A stretch of 43,856 nucleotides of DNA from a bacterium (GCA_024639975.1 JAHEFX010000008.1:1-43856), one strand, 5' to 3'; numbered from the stretch's first letter, positions 8,476 to 18,631 are shown. The notes: generated from the letters alone by a model not told the origin. Numbers and translations: made by a program.

Positions 8476-8790
8476 TCAGGAAGTTCGGCGGCCGAGAGTC
8501 CTCCAGACCCGGAGTCCGACGACGATCGCCGCCATTCCAATGGCAACGATGGCGATGTTGAAGGGGAGCTTGAACCCTCCCTGGAGGGCGAAGAACTCCA
8601 GCCCCTCCTGTGCCTCGAACCATGCGACGAAATAGAGCGCGAGGATCGGCGGCAGGAAGGCGGCGACCAGCAGGAAGTACCACCGGAGCGACGACCCGAG
8701 CCCCCGGCCCCGGTAGCGAGTCGCCAATAGCACGAGCACGACCAGCGCCAACGAGCCGGTAATCAAGAGTTGCAGGTCGGACATGCTCAT
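8476..8790 (-). CDS. Small multi-pass membrane protein
   Basis: MSMSDLQLLITGSLALVVLVLLATRYRGRGL...WYFLLVAAFLPPILALYFVAW...LPFNIAIVAIGMAAIVVGL; three hydrophobic helices; internal start at 8790. Confidence 0.6.
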   Translation of the reverse strand: MSMSDLQLLITGSLALVVLVLLATRYRGRGLGSSLRWYFLLVAAFLPPILALYFVAWFEAQEGLEFFALQGGFKLPFNIAIVAIGMAAIVVGLRVWRTLGRRTS

Positions 8791-9767
8791 TCGACGCTCC
8801 CCTTCCTGGCCATCGACCAAATGGCCCATGCCGATGCCACCGGAAGCAGGAGCATGCTCCCTTGCTGGAGCGTCTCCGCCGTCTGTGAGTACCAGGTGCC
8901 CCAGCCGCCAACGAGGTTGAGCATGCTGTAGAAGATGTTCGACCAGGCGAGGATGCCGGCTGCGACGAAGGCTGGAATCAAAGGTCGCAAGAGTGGGAAC
9001 CGGCCCACCCGTTCCACGAGCATCACGGTGACCGTCATCAAGCCCAGCATGACGAGGATCTCGGCACCGTAGACGGCAAGACCATCGAGGGAAGGCGTCC
9101 CGCCACCCACGGCCACCCCGCCGAGGATGGCGCCGACGCTGGCCGACACGACGGCCACGATCGCGATCCAGAGCCCGATCCCCGCAGGCGTCTCCTCGAC
9201 CGGAGCTTCCACCGATCGGCGATCCACCCGGATCCGGACGTCCTCCGATGAGAAGGGGACGGCGATGGTCAGGGTCGTGGCGAGCTCCGCGACCCCGGGG
9301 GTGAGCGAACCGGCAGCGAGGACGTCGCCCGACCTCATGTCCACCACCGACACCCACAGGCCGTCGGGGTCGGCATCCCCGTCCAGGGGGATCTCGATCC
9401 GAGCCCGGAGCGTCTCCTCGTCGAAGGACCAGGTGCCCTGCTTCGGGACGGCGACACCGGCGAGTTCGTCGAGCACGATGGCGTGCCCACCCTCGGTGGG
9501 GACCAATCCCCCCGCCGCGGCCGTCGAGGGGGTCGGTGGCGCTGTCTCCGCCAATACGACATCGAGTCCGGCAAGCGCGCCGATCAGGGCACGGGTGTCG
9601 TCGGACATCTGCTCTTCGTCCACCACGACCGCTGCAAGCTGGCCGGTGTTGCTGCGATAGACGACCACGCCCTCGACCGGATGCGACGCCTCGGCCCACG
9701 CAGCCGGCGGCAGGAGCGCGAGCTCCCACTGCCCTGTCGTCGGCTCGTACGTCATGCGAGACGTCAT
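8787..9767 (-). CDS. Uncharacterised membrane protein with N-terminal soluble domain
   Basis: 326-aa ORF, C-terminal TM helices (IGLWIAIVAVVSASVGAILGGVAV..., ILVMLGLMTVTVMLV...); overlaps the next start (8790). Confidence 0.65.
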   Translation of the reverse strand: MTSRMTYEPTTGQWELALLPPAAWAEASHPVEGVVVYRSNTGQLAAVVVDEEQMSDDTRALIGALAGLDVVLAETAPPTPSTAAAGGLVPTEGGHAIVLDELAGVAVPKQGTWSFDEETLRARIEIPLDGDADPDGLWVSVVDMRSGDVLAAGSLTPGVAELATTLTIAVPFSSEDVRIRVDRRSVEAPVEETPAGIGLWIAIVAVVSASVGAILGGVAVGGGTPSLDGLAVYGAEILVMLGLMTVTVMLVERVGRFPLLRPLIPAFVAAGILAWSNIFYSMLNLVGGWGTWYSQTAETLQQGSMLLLPVASAWAIWSMARKGSVE

Positions 9768-10453
9768 CGCTCCCCCATCATTCCCGCGGCCCCCATGGCC
9801 TGCTCGATCAGATTACGCACGCAAGGACCGCAGCGCCGACGGCGCTGGCGCAGGGCGGCGCCGTCGAGTTCGCCACACACGTCTCGGAGGGCGGAGCCGA
9901 GCAGTCGAGCCATGTCGCCACCCCGCCCTGGTGGTTCGGCTCCGGCAGCGATCTGGTGCACGACGGCCAACGCCGTGGACACCACGACGTCGGGGCGGCA
10001 CCCGGCGCACCGGCCCTGATCGGACGCGTGGGCGTTGATGTAGGAGATCATCGTGCGGAAGGCGTCGGCCCGTTCCAGTTGCTGGGAGGGGAGGACCACG
10101 CCTTCGGGAGGACGCTCGACCGGCACGACATCGGTGGGTCGAGAGCGGCGGAGCAGATCGATGAGGCCGCTGTCGACGGCTCGGGCAACGAGCCTCGCCG
10201 CAGAGGATTCCGTCCAGTCCGGATAGGGGTCGGCTCGGTTCTCGAACGTGACGGAGAGCCGCAGCCAGGCCTCGGAAACGAGCTCACTCGGTCGGATGCC
10301 GAAGCCGCCACGGCGTCGAAGGGCGACGGCGGCAACGCTGATGGCGTCATCGGAGGCGAGGTGGGCTTCCACCTCTGCCCACTGCTCCTGAAGTCCCTGG
10401 TCCGTCAAACCCACAACCAACGGGACCGTACCCCCCGCCCCACGCGACGGCAA
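9764..10453 (-). CDS. Sigma-70 region-2-like protein with two C-terminal CxxC motifs (uncharacterised)
   Basis: RPSELVSEAWLRL...AARLVARAVDSGLIDLLRRSRP resembles ECF region 2; CAGC and CGPC motifs; exact start uncertain. Confidence 0.55.
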   Translation of the reverse strand: MPSRGAGGTVPLVVGLTDQGLQEQWAEVEAHLASDDAISVAAVALRRRGGFGIRPSELVSEAWLRLSVTFENRADPYPDWTESSAARLVARAVDSGLIDLLRRSRPTDVVPVERPPEGVVLPSQQLERADAFRTMISYINAHASDQGRCAGCRPDVVVSTALAVVHQIAAGAEPPGRGGDMARLLGSALRDVCGELDGAALRQRRRRCGPCVRNLIEQAMGAAGMMGER

Positions 10454-10518
10454 TGCCGGCCCGACAGATCCCTGCGTTCGGAGGGATTCCCCGAGAAGGG
10501 CAGTGGCTTTCGCGGGTC

Positions 10519-10546
10519 CGACTTACGCGTCGGAACGCGTAAGTCG
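10519..10546. terminator. Perfect 12-bp inverted repeat CGACTTACGCGT-CGGA-ACGCGTAAGTCG
   Basis: 12 nt downstream of the OTC stop (minus strand); hairpin with 4-nt loop; no strong U tract, so terminator or operator. Confidence 0.55.
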
Positions 10547-10557
10547 ATTTGTGTAGT

Positions 10558-11550
10558 TCACCCGAGAGTGGCGACGAGGATCGCCTTGATCGTGTGGAGG
10601 CGGTTCTCCGCCTGGTCGAACACGATGGAACGGTCCGACTCGAACACCTCGTGCGTGACCTCGAGTCCATCGGTCATCCCCGTATGGGCCAACATCTCGG
10701 CACCGACGACCGTGCGGTCGTCGTGGAAGGCCGGCAGGCAATGCAGGAACCTGGCAGCAGGGTTGTCGACACGGTCGAAGAGGGCGGCATTGACCTGATA
10801 GCGCCCGAACGTCGAGACCCGTTCGGCCCAGACCTCCTTCGGTTCACCCATGGATACCCATACGTCCGTATGGACGAAGTCGACACCTTCGACGGCGTCG
10901 AGGTCGTCGGTGATGGTGATGGTCGCTCCGGTCCGGTCGGCGATCTCCGTAGCCAAGTCGGCGACGTCGTCCCCGGGGAACATGTCATCCGGACCGATCA
11001 TCCGGATGTCCGACCCGAGGAGGGCAGCCATCGCCAGGTGGGACCGCCCCATGTTGAAGCGGAGGTCGCCCAGGAAGGCATAGGAGATCTCCTCATACGC
11101 CTTCCCGCTCGCCTCGTGCATGGTCAAGAAGTCGGCGAGCATCTGGGTGGGGTGCCACTCGTCGGTGAGCCCGTTGTACACGGGCACACCGGCGTGCTCG
11201 GCGAGCGTCTCGACCGTCTCTTGTGAGGCGCCCCGATACTCGATGGCGTCGTACATCCGCCCCAGGACGCGGGCCGTGTCGGCGGTCGACTCCTTGTGGC
11301 CCATCTGCGACGACCCCGGGTCGAGGAACGAGACGTGCGCACCTTGGTCGAAGGACGCGACCTCGAAGGCGGCCCGGGTCCGGGTGGAGGTCTTCTCGAA
11401 GACGAGGGCGATGTTCTTGCCCGAGAGGCGGGCGTCCTCCGTGCCGGTCCGCTTCGCCTCCTTCAAACCGGCCGACAGGGCCAGCAGGCCCCGCAGCTCG
11501 TCCGGCGTGAAGTCGATGACCTTCAGGAAGCTCCGTCCGCGGAGATCCAT
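10558..11550 (-). CDS. arcB/argF: Ornithine carbamoyltransferase
   Basis: [19 protein letters not shown]...[15 protein letters not shown]...[14 protein letters not shown]...HCLPAF; sits in an arc-type operon. Confidence 0.95.
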   Translation of the reverse strand: MDLRGRSFLKVIDFTPDELRGLLALSAGLKEAKRTGTEDARLSGKNIALVFEKTSTRTRAAFEVASFDQGAHVSFLDPGSSQMGHKESTADTARVLGRMYDAIEYRGASQETVETLAEHAGVPVYNGLTDEWHPTQMLADFLTMHEASGKAYEEISYAFLGDLRFNMGRSHLAMAALLGSDIRMIGPDDMFPGDDVADLATEIADRTGATITITDDLDAVEGVDFVHTDVWVSMGEPKEVWAERVSTFGRYQVNAALFDRVDNPAARFLHCLPAFHDDRTVVGAEMLAHTGMTDGLEVTHEVFESDRSIVFDQAENRLHTIKAILVATLG

Positions 11551-11558
11551 CGTCGTTC

Positions 11559-12776
11559 CTAGGCCTCTCGGTCCAGCGGGCACGTCATGCAGTGGCCACC
11601 TCCGCGGCCCCTACCCAGCTCGCTGCCGGCGATTTCGAGGACCTCGATGCCTGCGGCACGCAGCTTGGTGTTGGTCGCCGTGTTCCGCTCGTAGGCGACG
11701 ACCACGCCCGGCTCGAGGGCCACGACGTTGTTGCCGTCATCCCACTGCTCGCGCTGGATCTCGAAATGGTCACCACCGGTCGTGATCGTTCGGATCTCGG
11801 TCCCGAGCGCCCGTCCGATCTCCTCGGCGATCGTCCCATGACGGTCCTCGACCACCACATCAGTGGGGTCGTCGCCCGGACGCAGTGACCAGATCCGGGC
11901 GTCTTCCATGACGCTCGGGAACATCGTGATGGCATCCCAGTCGACCATCGTCAGCACGGTGTCGAGGTGCATGTAGGAGCGGTGTTTTGGGAGGGACACC
12001 GTCAGCACCTCGTCGGCGGCGTCGGCGTTGAACAACTGTCGGGCGAGCAGCGAGACCGCTTGGGGCGTCGTCCGCTCGGAGATCCCGATCAGGACCTTGC
12101 CCTTTCCGATGACCTCCACGTCTCCGCCCTCGACCGAGGCCCGACCCCAGTCCTCGCCGGCCCCACCGAACCACACGGTCACACCACCGTCAGCGGCGAA
12201 CATCGGATGGTGTCGGTAGATGGTCTCGATGATGAGTGTCTCCGGCTTCCGAGCCGGTTTCGCCATCGGGTTGAGCGTGACTCCGCCATAGATCCAGCAG
12301 GAGGGATCTCGCTGGAACAGGAAGTTCGGAAGCGGGGGCATGAGCATGGTCGTTGGGTCGGCCGTCTGGTACAACAGCCCCGCCAACTCGCTGTGGAAGT
12401 CGTCTTGGGTGACGCCGCCGATCAGGAGGGTCGCCATCTCGTCGGGCGCGGCCTCCTGGAAGACTTCCCGGGCCCGGTGGGCGCCGTGGGCGCCGACCAT
12501 CCGCTCGTTGAGGATCGTGTCGAGAACGAACTCCCTGGCGGCGTCGACGGCAAGCGCTTCGGCGAAGAGTCGCTCGGCGTAGAACACCTCGACACCTCGC
12601 TCCTCCATCACCGCGACGAAGGCCCGGTGCTCCTCGATCGCCCGGTCCACCCAGATCACGTCGTCGAAGAGAAGGTCCTCGGCGTTGCTCGGCGTGAGTC
12701 GCCGGTGTTCGAGGCCGGGTTCGTGGACCATCACCTTGTTGAGGCGGCCCACCTCCGAATACACACCGAGTGTCAT
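11559..12776 (-). CDS. arcA: Arginine deiminase
   Basis: [31 protein letters not shown]...[12 protein letters not shown]...FQRDPSCWI...[12 protein letters not shown]. Confidence 0.96.
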   Translation of the reverse strand: MTLGVYSEVGRLNKVMVHEPGLEHRRLTPSNAEDLLFDDVIWVDRAIEEHRAFVAVMEERGVEVFYAERLFAEALAVDAAREFVLDTILNERMVGAHGAHRAREVFQEAAPDEMATLLIGGVTQDDFHSELAGLLYQTADPTTMLMPPLPNFLFQRDPSCWIYGGVTLNPMAKPARKPETLIIETIYRHHPMFAADGGVTVWFGGAGEDWGRASVEGGDVEVIGKGKVLIGISERTTPQAVSLLARQLFNADAADEVLTVSLPKHRSYMHLDTVLTMVDWDAITMFPSVMEDARIWSLRPGDDPTDVVVEDRHGTIAEEIGRALGTEIRTITTGGDHFEIQREQWDDGNNVVALEPGVVVAYERNTATNTKLRAAGIEVLEIAGSELGRGRGGGHCMTCPLDREA

Positions 12777-13723
12777 GCGGTTGGCTCCTCCCGGTAGCGG
12801 GTAGCGGTCACGTCGGTGGCGACTCGCGTCCCCGCCTCTCCTCCGAGGATGGCAGAGATCTGCCCGAGGCGACCGATGAGGGCTTCCTTGCCGGTCGCCA
12901 GGGCGAAGTCGACGGCAGCCATGGCCTTGGGCCGCATCGACCCCGCCGGGAAGCCGGCGGCGAGCTCGGCGAGTTCCCCGGGGTGGATCTCGGCCAGGAG
13001 GCGCTGCTTGTCGGTCCCCCAGTCGACGTAGATCCCCCGGGTGTCGGTGACCATCAGGAAACAGTCGGCGCCGATCCCCTTGGCGAGGAGACCCGAGGCA
13101 TGGTCCTTGTCTATCACCGCCTCGACGCCGACCAGTGTCCGTTCGTCGGTGTACATGGTGGGTATGCCCCCACCCCCGGCGCAGATGACCACGGTGCCAT
13201 GGTCGAGCAACCACTCGATCTGGCGTCGTTCGAAAATGCGCTTCGGTCGGGGGGATGCCACGACCCGCCGCCATCCGTCTCCGTCGGGACGGAACACCCA
13301 GCCGCTCTCGGCGCCCAGGCGGTCGGCGTGGGGCTTGTCGTAGATGGGACCGATCGGTTTGGTCGGCTCATCGAACGCCGGGTCCTCGGGATCGACCTCG
13401 ATCATGGTCAGGATCACGGCGAGGGGCTTGGCGAACGGGAGTCGGTTCCCGAGCTCGCGGGTGAGCAGGTAGCCGATCATGCCCTGCGTCTCGGCCCCCA
13501 GGACGTCGAGCGGCGCTGCGGCGAACTCCTCGTAGGCGGCTTCCTGGAGGGCGAGCAGGCCGACCTGGGGTCCGTTGCCGTGCGACACGACGAGCTCGTG
13601 GTCGACGGCGATGGGGGCCAACTGGTCGGCGGCCACCACGATGTTGGCCTCCTGGTTCTCGTCCGTCGGTGCCTGGTCGCGTCGGAGCAGGGCATTGCCG
13701 CCCAAGGCGACCACGACGCGCAT
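12773..13723 (-). CDS. arcC: Carbamate kinase
   Basis: [15 protein letters not shown]...[16 protein letters not shown]...[12 protein letters not shown]...[11 protein letters not shown]...[10 protein letters not shown]. Confidence 0.96.
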   Translation of the reverse strand: MRVVVALGGNALLRRDQAPTDENQEANIVVAADQLAPIAVDHELVVSHGNGPQVGLLALQEAAYEEFAAAPLDVLGAETQGMIGYLLTRELGNRLPFAKPLAVILTMIEVDPEDPAFDEPTKPIGPIYDKPHADRLGAESGWVFRPDGDGWRRVVASPRPKRIFERRQIEWLLDHGTVVICAGGGGIPTMYTDERTLVGVEAVIDKDHASGLLAKGIGADCFLMVTDTRGIYVDWGTDKQRLLAEIHPGELAELAAGFPAGSMRPKAMAAVDFALATGKEALIGRLGQISAILGGEAGTRVATDVTATRYREEPTA

Positions 13724-14157
13724 CAGGTCGACCGCTCCCAGACACGGGGCACGAAGTCGGGGCCCATGAGGCGGGCTCGATCGAGCTTCGTCTCGACGAA
13801 GACCAGATCGGGGTTGTCCGGAGAGCCGAAGAAGTTCGACAGGTCGAACGGGACGACGCTCGCCTCCCACAGGGCGTGTCGGGCCTCCTCGCCCTCATGG
13901 ATCGTGGCAGCGCCACGGGCGACTAGCTCGCCCGGACCGCTCCCGGTGGCGACCGGCCAATGGAAGGCAATGCGCGGGTCGACCCGGAGATTGCGGGCCT
14001 TCTTGGAACTGGCCCGGGTGGCGAACCAGACGACACCCTCGTCGCCGAATCCGGGACTGGCCGGAGCGACGTGGGGTTCCCCGTCGGCGCTGCGAGTGCC
14101 GACGTAGGTGATGAATCCGATTGCCGACCCGGCCTCGCGTACCTCGTCCCAGTCCAT
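13723..14157 (-). CDS. Pyridoxamine 5'-phosphate oxidase (PPOX/FMN-binding split barrel) family protein
   Basis: [55 protein letters not shown]; stop overlaps the arcC start. Confidence 0.82.
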   Translation of the reverse strand: MDWDEVREAGSAIGFITYVGTRSADGEPHVAPASPGFGDEGVVWFATRASSKKARNLRVDPRIAFHWPVATGSGPGELVARGAATIHEGEEARHALWEASVVPFDLSNFFGSPDNPDLVFVETKLDRARLMGPDFVPRVWERST

Positions 14158-14325
14158 CGGCGGAACGCTAGGCGCGAGAGATCCCCGGAACGACGAGACG
14201 GGAGGAATCGCCGGCCCTCGGCATCAAACCGCTCCCCCGGGGGTTGTCCGGCTTCCCCAGTTCCACCGACTCCCTCGAGCCAGGGGATCCCATCCCCCTG
14301 GGGGATCCCACTCTGGTCGCCTAGG

Positions 14326-14682
14326 TCAGCCGGCGTTGGGGGCCAAACAGAACTCGTTGCCACCGGGGTCCTGCATCACGTGCCAGGTGAAATCGCCGAT
14401 GGTGTGCTCTTCGACCTTCGACCCTCCGAGGGCCACGACCTGTTCGGTGACGGCGGCGATGTCGTCGACCCCGAAGTCGAGATGGAGTCGATTGCGGCGG
14501 GTCTCCTTCGGTTCGACCACCTGCTGGAACGCGAGCCCGACCCCCGAGCCATCCTGGGGCTTCAGCCAGACGAACCCCGGGAACCGACTGGCTTCCTCCA
14601 CTCCCAGGAACTCTTTCCAGAAGGCGATGAGGGGCTCGATCTCCTCGCCGTTGATGACAACGGTCGCGAGTTGGGCGTGCAT
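14326..14682 (-). CDS. VOC (glyoxalase/bleomycin resistance-like) family protein
   Basis: GEEIEPLIAFWKEFLGV...RRNRLHLDFGVDDI...HVMQDPGGNEFCLAP. Confidence 0.88.
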   Translation of the reverse strand: MHAQLATVVINGEEIEPLIAFWKEFLGVEEASRFPGFVWLKPQDGSGVGLAFQQVVEPKETRRNRLHLDFGVDDIAAVTEQVVALGGSKVEEHTIGDFTWHVMQDPGGNEFCLAPNAG

Positions 14683-14691
14683 GGGGGACTC

Positions 14692-15357
14692 CTATCCGTG
14701 TGCGTCGGACGACTGGAACGCGAAGAACGAGAGGTGGGGTAGATAGGGCTCGGGATCGCCCGACCATTCGAGGGATCGGATCTGTGACTCGGACCGGCGA
14801 CCGAACAGGACCCGGCCGATCTCATGCAGGTCCGGGAACCGGACGGTCGGGCCGCCGGTTCCCTCGAGGGCGACCTCGCCTCCGACGACGAACTCCGGGA
14901 TGGGGAGCCCTGCCTTCTGGCACCGGCCCTGCACCAGCCAGACGGCCGACGCCGAGTACCGGATGGCTTCGTCGTCGTCCCGACGTGGCAGTCCGAGCGC
15001 CGACCTGACGTCGTGCTCGTGGCACCAGACATCGTGCGGGGAGAACGTCCACCTTCGGGGGTCCTCCGCGATCAGGGCCTCCATCCTTGGGCCGACCTCG
15101 TCCCAGATCGCCAAGACCTCCGGCACCGACTCGGTCGACAGCCGGACCACGTGGCGAGCGGTCCATGCCTCCGAGGGGGCGTCCGCGTTGTTTCCGCCGA
15201 CGTGGTCCTCGGCCCCGCCCACCACGTGGCCAAGGACGTCCCTGACCGTCCAAGCCGGCGTCTCCGACACGCCGAGGGCCAAGCGGTCATCGGTGAGGGA
15301 GGCATAGATCCCGGTCAGTGACTCGCGGCTACGCCGATAGACCGCTGCGGGACTCAT
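14692..15357 (-). CDS. Maleylpyruvate isomerase / mycothiol-dependent (DinB-fold) family protein
   Basis: VSETPAWTVRDVLGHVVGGAEDHVGG...WCHEHDVRSALGLPRRDD. Confidence 0.82.
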   Translation of the reverse strand: MSPAAVYRRSRESLTGIYASLTDDRLALGVSETPAWTVRDVLGHVVGGAEDHVGGNNADAPSEAWTARHVVRLSTESVPEVLAIWDEVGPRMEALIAEDPRRWTFSPHDVWCHEHDVRSALGLPRRDDDEAIRYSASAVWLVQGRCQKAGLPIPEFVVGGEVALEGTGGPTVRFPDLHEIGRVLFGRRSESQIRSLEWSGDPEPYLPHLSFFAFQSSDAHG

Positions 15358-15641
15358 CGGTTCCTGGCTGCCCGATAGATGAGGAGGGCGACGATCGCCC
15401 CGATGATCGATGTCAACAGTCCACCCCGAGGAAGCAGGAGGAAGCTGTCGTTGGCACCCCCGAACACGAGCACCCCGGCGATGCCGGCGATGATCGAACC
15501 GACCATGCCGAGGACGGCGGTCCGAATGAGCCCCAGGTCGTCAGACCCGGGGACGATCCACCGTGCGATGACCCCGACGATGCCGCCGGTGATGGCGAAG
15601 CCCAGGAGCGCGATCGGGAAGGTGAGGATGTCCCAGAGCAT
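15354..15641 (-). CDS. GlsB/YeaQ/YmgE family stress-response membrane protein
   Basis: MLWDILTFPIALLGFAITGGIVGVIARWIVPGSDDLGLIRTAVLGMVGSIIAGIAG; internal ATG at 15641. Confidence 0.8.
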   Translation of the reverse strand: MLWDILTFPIALLGFAITGGIVGVIARWIVPGSDDLGLIRTAVLGMVGSIIAGIAGVLVFGGANDSFLLLPRGGLLTSIIGAIVALLIYRAARNR

Positions 15642-15677
15642 CGACGCGGACCCTAGGCCGCTGGACAACGGCCGATC

Positions 15678-16748
15678 ATGGGATACGGTCGCGGTGTGAC
15701 ATCGGTGAATCGCACCCGTTGGTGGGCCGTCGGCCTCCTCATCGCCGGCTTGGTGGCCGGCGGTGCCGTGGGTGCCCTGGCGGGGTCCGCCACCGGCGAA
15801 CCCGAGTCCGCGTCCACCACGACTCCGAGTACGACGACCACCACCGTTGCCCGGTTCCAGGTCGACTTCCCCACCGCAGACCCGGCCCCTGTCGAGCTAC
15901 CGGTGATCTCACGGGAAGGGGAGGGACCGGACCCGCTGCTGGCCGTCGGTCTCACCAACGAAGAAGTCATCGTCCGTGCGACGCAGGACGGGCTGGAGCT
16001 CCTGCCGGTGGATGCTCCGGGATGGGTCATGGGCCTGGGATACGAAGGGGCCGCGTTCTACGACGGGACCTGGGTCTACCTCGCCCCCCTCTCGGGCGAG
16101 CCCCTGCAACGGTGGGCCACCGAGACAACTCCCACATCCATTGGTTCGGAAGTCGTTTGGCTGGCGCCGTTGGGTGGCGGTGGGGCCGCCGTCGCCCGGG
16201 TGGACCTCGACACCGCCCCAATCGAGGTCCAGCTCGATCCGCCCCTCGCCGGCCCCCTCCCGCCGGCCGGGGCCACGATGGAGTTCGCGGACGCCGATGG
16301 AACGGTCCTGTCGTTCGATCTCGATGGGCCGAAAGCCCTCGTCGCCACAGACCGGGCCGGCAATCTCACGGAGATCCCGGGCGTGGGACCGGCGATCGCC
16401 CTCACGCCGGACGCCGTTGCCGGCGCGGACGACGGTGGCCCGGTCTGGTTCGACCGCCGAACCGGCGAGCTCGTCGACGGCCCACCCCCACCCCGTCCGG
16501 GCTGTGAGTGGCCGATCCAGTTCCAGGGAACCTCCTCGCTGTGGTGGTGCGAGGATGGTCTCCTCGCCGACCGACCGACCGACTGGAGCCTCCTGGTCGA
16601 CGGTGTCGGGGCCGGGATCCTCTACGACGACGGGACGACGGTCGTGGCCGTCCGGCCACTCGGGGTCATCGAGATCCTCCGGCCTGCCGAGGACGGCTCG
16701 ATCATCCTCTCCTACGAGGACGCCCTGATCAGCGCGGTCCGGCCATGA
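15678..16748 (+). CDS. Membrane-anchored/secreted protein of unknown function
   Basis: N-terminal TM (WWAVGLLIAGLVAGGAVGALAG) then Ser/Thr linker and beta-rich domain; may start at a GTG slightly downstream. Confidence 0.65.
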   Translation: MGYGRGVTSVNRTRWWAVGLLIAGLVAGGAVGALAGSATGEPESASTTTPSTTTTTVARFQVDFPTADPAPVELPVISREGEGPDPLLAVGLTNEEVIVRATQDGLELLPVDAPGWVMGLGYEGAAFYDGTWVYLAPLSGEPLQRWATETTPTSIGSEVVWLAPLGGGGAAVARVDLDTAPIEVQLDPPLAGPLPPAGATMEFADADGTVLSFDLDGPKALVATDRAGNLTEIPGVGPAIALTPDAVAGADDGGPVWFDRRTGELVDGPPPPRPGCEWPIQFQGTSSLWWCEDGLLADRPTDWSLLVDGVGAGILYDDGTTVVAVRPLGVIEILRPAEDGSIILSYEDALISAVRP

Positions 16749-17851
16749 GTGACTTCCAGACCGTCGAGTACGAGGCCTTCTCCGTCGATCCGGGGGAACG
16801 ACCCCAGACGGCCCGCAAACCGATCCGGCCCGTTCGGTGGCTCCTCGCCGGGCTGGCCGTGGGAGGCGTGGTCGGGTTCGCCACCACCGTCGAGCTCCCG
16901 GAACAGACCACATCGACCGTCGACCCGATCGCCATCGAAGGCATCACCCCGCCGGCTTCCACCCCCGACGCGGTGCCGATCGTGGAGACGCTCGCAGGCA
17001 TCGAGCCCGGCGTCGTGGGCACGGTCCACGTACTTCTCGAGACCGAGAGTGGCGCATCGCACGGCATCCTCTTCCAGCAGCTGGAACAGGCGATCACGAT
17101 CGAAGCGAGCGTCGACCAGGATGTCCGGCCCGACCTCGGCGGGAACTCGCTGGCGCACGTCATCGAGCACGCCGACGGCACCTCGATCCAAGTGATCACC
17201 TCCTTCGGTGATCGTGTCAACACCGATTGGCTCGGCTCGGATGTGACGAGCTGGGCCTGGTCGAAGACAGGGCAGCGGGACATCGCCTGGACGGAGCCCG
17301 GCGAGTTCGACACGACCCTCATCCACCGGCAGGTCATCACGGGTCCGCCAACCGAGCCCCTCGAAGTCCTCGGCGAATGGGAGCTCGTCGGCTTCGCCGA
17401 GTCGAAGGCGATTGCGGTGTCCGGGGACTCCATCTCCCTGTTCGACGTCTCCGGTGGCCAGACCTACACGCGGATCGCGGCACCACCCATCCGGATGACC
17501 GGGCTGTGGGGCGGCCTCGTCCTCGGCGCCGGGGCCGAGGACAGCGAGGTCCTGGTGGACCTCGAAGGGACCTACTCGGCGGCTCCGGAGTGGTGGAACG
17601 CAGCCGCATCGCTGGTCCTCTCGGACCCCGGAACCGGTTGGGGGGCCCAGATCGTGGGCGACACCCTCGCCGTCTACGACCCCGAGGGCCGTAGCCAGTT
17701 CGTGGCCGTGACCGGGGCACCGGCGTGGTCCGCCGACGGACGCCACCTGCTCGTTCCCCAGGGCTCGGCCATCCTCATCATCGAAGCCGCCACCGGTGAC
17801 CGAGCATGGATCGACCTCGGCGCACCGGTCCTCGCCACCTGGGTGGCCTGA
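16745..17851 (+). CDS. Membrane-anchored/secreted protein of unknown function
   Basis: MSDFQTVEYEAFSVDPGERPQTARKPIRPVRWLLAGLAVGGVVGFATTVELPEQTTSTVDP; ATGA overlap with the preceding gene. Confidence 0.68.
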   Translation: MSDFQTVEYEAFSVDPGERPQTARKPIRPVRWLLAGLAVGGVVGFATTVELPEQTTSTVDPIAIEGITPPASTPDAVPIVETLAGIEPGVVGTVHVLLETESGASHGILFQQLEQAITIEASVDQDVRPDLGGNSLAHVIEHADGTSIQVITSFGDRVNTDWLGSDVTSWAWSKTGQRDIAWTEPGEFDTTLIHRQVITGPPTEPLEVLGEWELVGFAESKAIAVSGDSISLFDVSGGQTYTRIAAPPIRMTGLWGGLVLGAGAEDSEVLVDLEGTYSAAPEWWNAAASLVLSDPGTGWGAQIVGDTLAVYDPEGRSQFVAVTGAPAWSADGRHLLVPQGSAILIIEAATGDRAWIDLGAPVLATWVA

Positions 17852-17860
17852 CGGGGCAGG

Positions 17861-18631
17861 TCAGTTGGCGTAGGCGAGGAGCATGGCGTCGGCCCAGCGA
17901 ATCGCGGTCTCCTCGTACCACCGACGGGCCCCGTCGAAGTCCGTCTCCTCCAGGGCCTCGACCGCCTTCCAGAGCAGTTCGCAGGACTGGTCCTCGGCCA
18001 ACTCCTCGGCCTCGAAGAGCCCGACGACCCCGTCGTAGTCCAACTCGACGAGCCGGTTCGGCGGGAACTCCAGCATCCAGTCGAGCAGATGCTCCATGTC
18101 CTCGGTGGTCGACTCCATCCCGACGGACCGCAGGGCCCTGATGGCTCGACGCAGCCGACGGGAGGCCTCCCGTCGGCGGGTGCGGTAGCGAAGGGCGACG
18201 CCGCTCTCGTCCTCCCGGAAGCTCCGCTCCGACGGATCGAAGAGGAGGAACCAGCGGAGTGGGACATGCCATTGGGAGGTGAGGATGTGGCTCCGTGCCT
18301 CACCCTCGTCCATGCGGATCGCCTCGAGCTCGACGGCGGCTCGGACCGCCACTGCCTCTGGCACGATCTTGTCCGCGCCGATGTCGCCAAAGGCGTTGTG
18401 GAAGGCGAGGACGCCTTCGAGCATCCGCAGCTTCGGAAGCCGGGGGCAGATGAAGCGCTCACCGTCGTGGTGGACCACGACGACGTCGTCCTGCAGTGAT
18501 TCGGTGGTGATCCCGAACGGTCCCAGGCGCCAGGTGGCGGGTGAGTCGTCACTCGCCTCGGGCATCCGCAGCCAGTCCTCCGAGGCATCCTCGGCGGGCA
18601 CGTAGACGCGGAGCTGGGCAGCGGCGGTCAT
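17861..18631 (-). CDS. Conserved-looking protein of unknown function
   Basis: 256-aa ORF with consistent coding character. Confidence 0.6.
   Translation of the reverse strand: MTAAAQLRVYVPAEDASEDWLRMPEASDDSPATWRLGPFGITTESLQDDVVVVHHDGERFICPRLPKLRMLEGVLAFHNAFGDIGADKIVPEAVAVRAAVELEAIRMDEGEARSHILTSQWHVPLRWFLLFDPSERSFREDESGVALRYRTRRREASRRLRRAIRALRSVGMESTTEDMEHLLDWMLEFPPNRLVELDYDGVVGLFEAEELAEDQSCELLWKAVEALEETDFDGARRWYEETAIRWADAMLLAYAN

Noticed and set aside
11559-13274. 571-aa ORF extending upstream of arginine deiminase
   Set aside because: The extension is out of frame with, and overlaps, the genuine arcC gene; true arcA start is the ATG at 12776.
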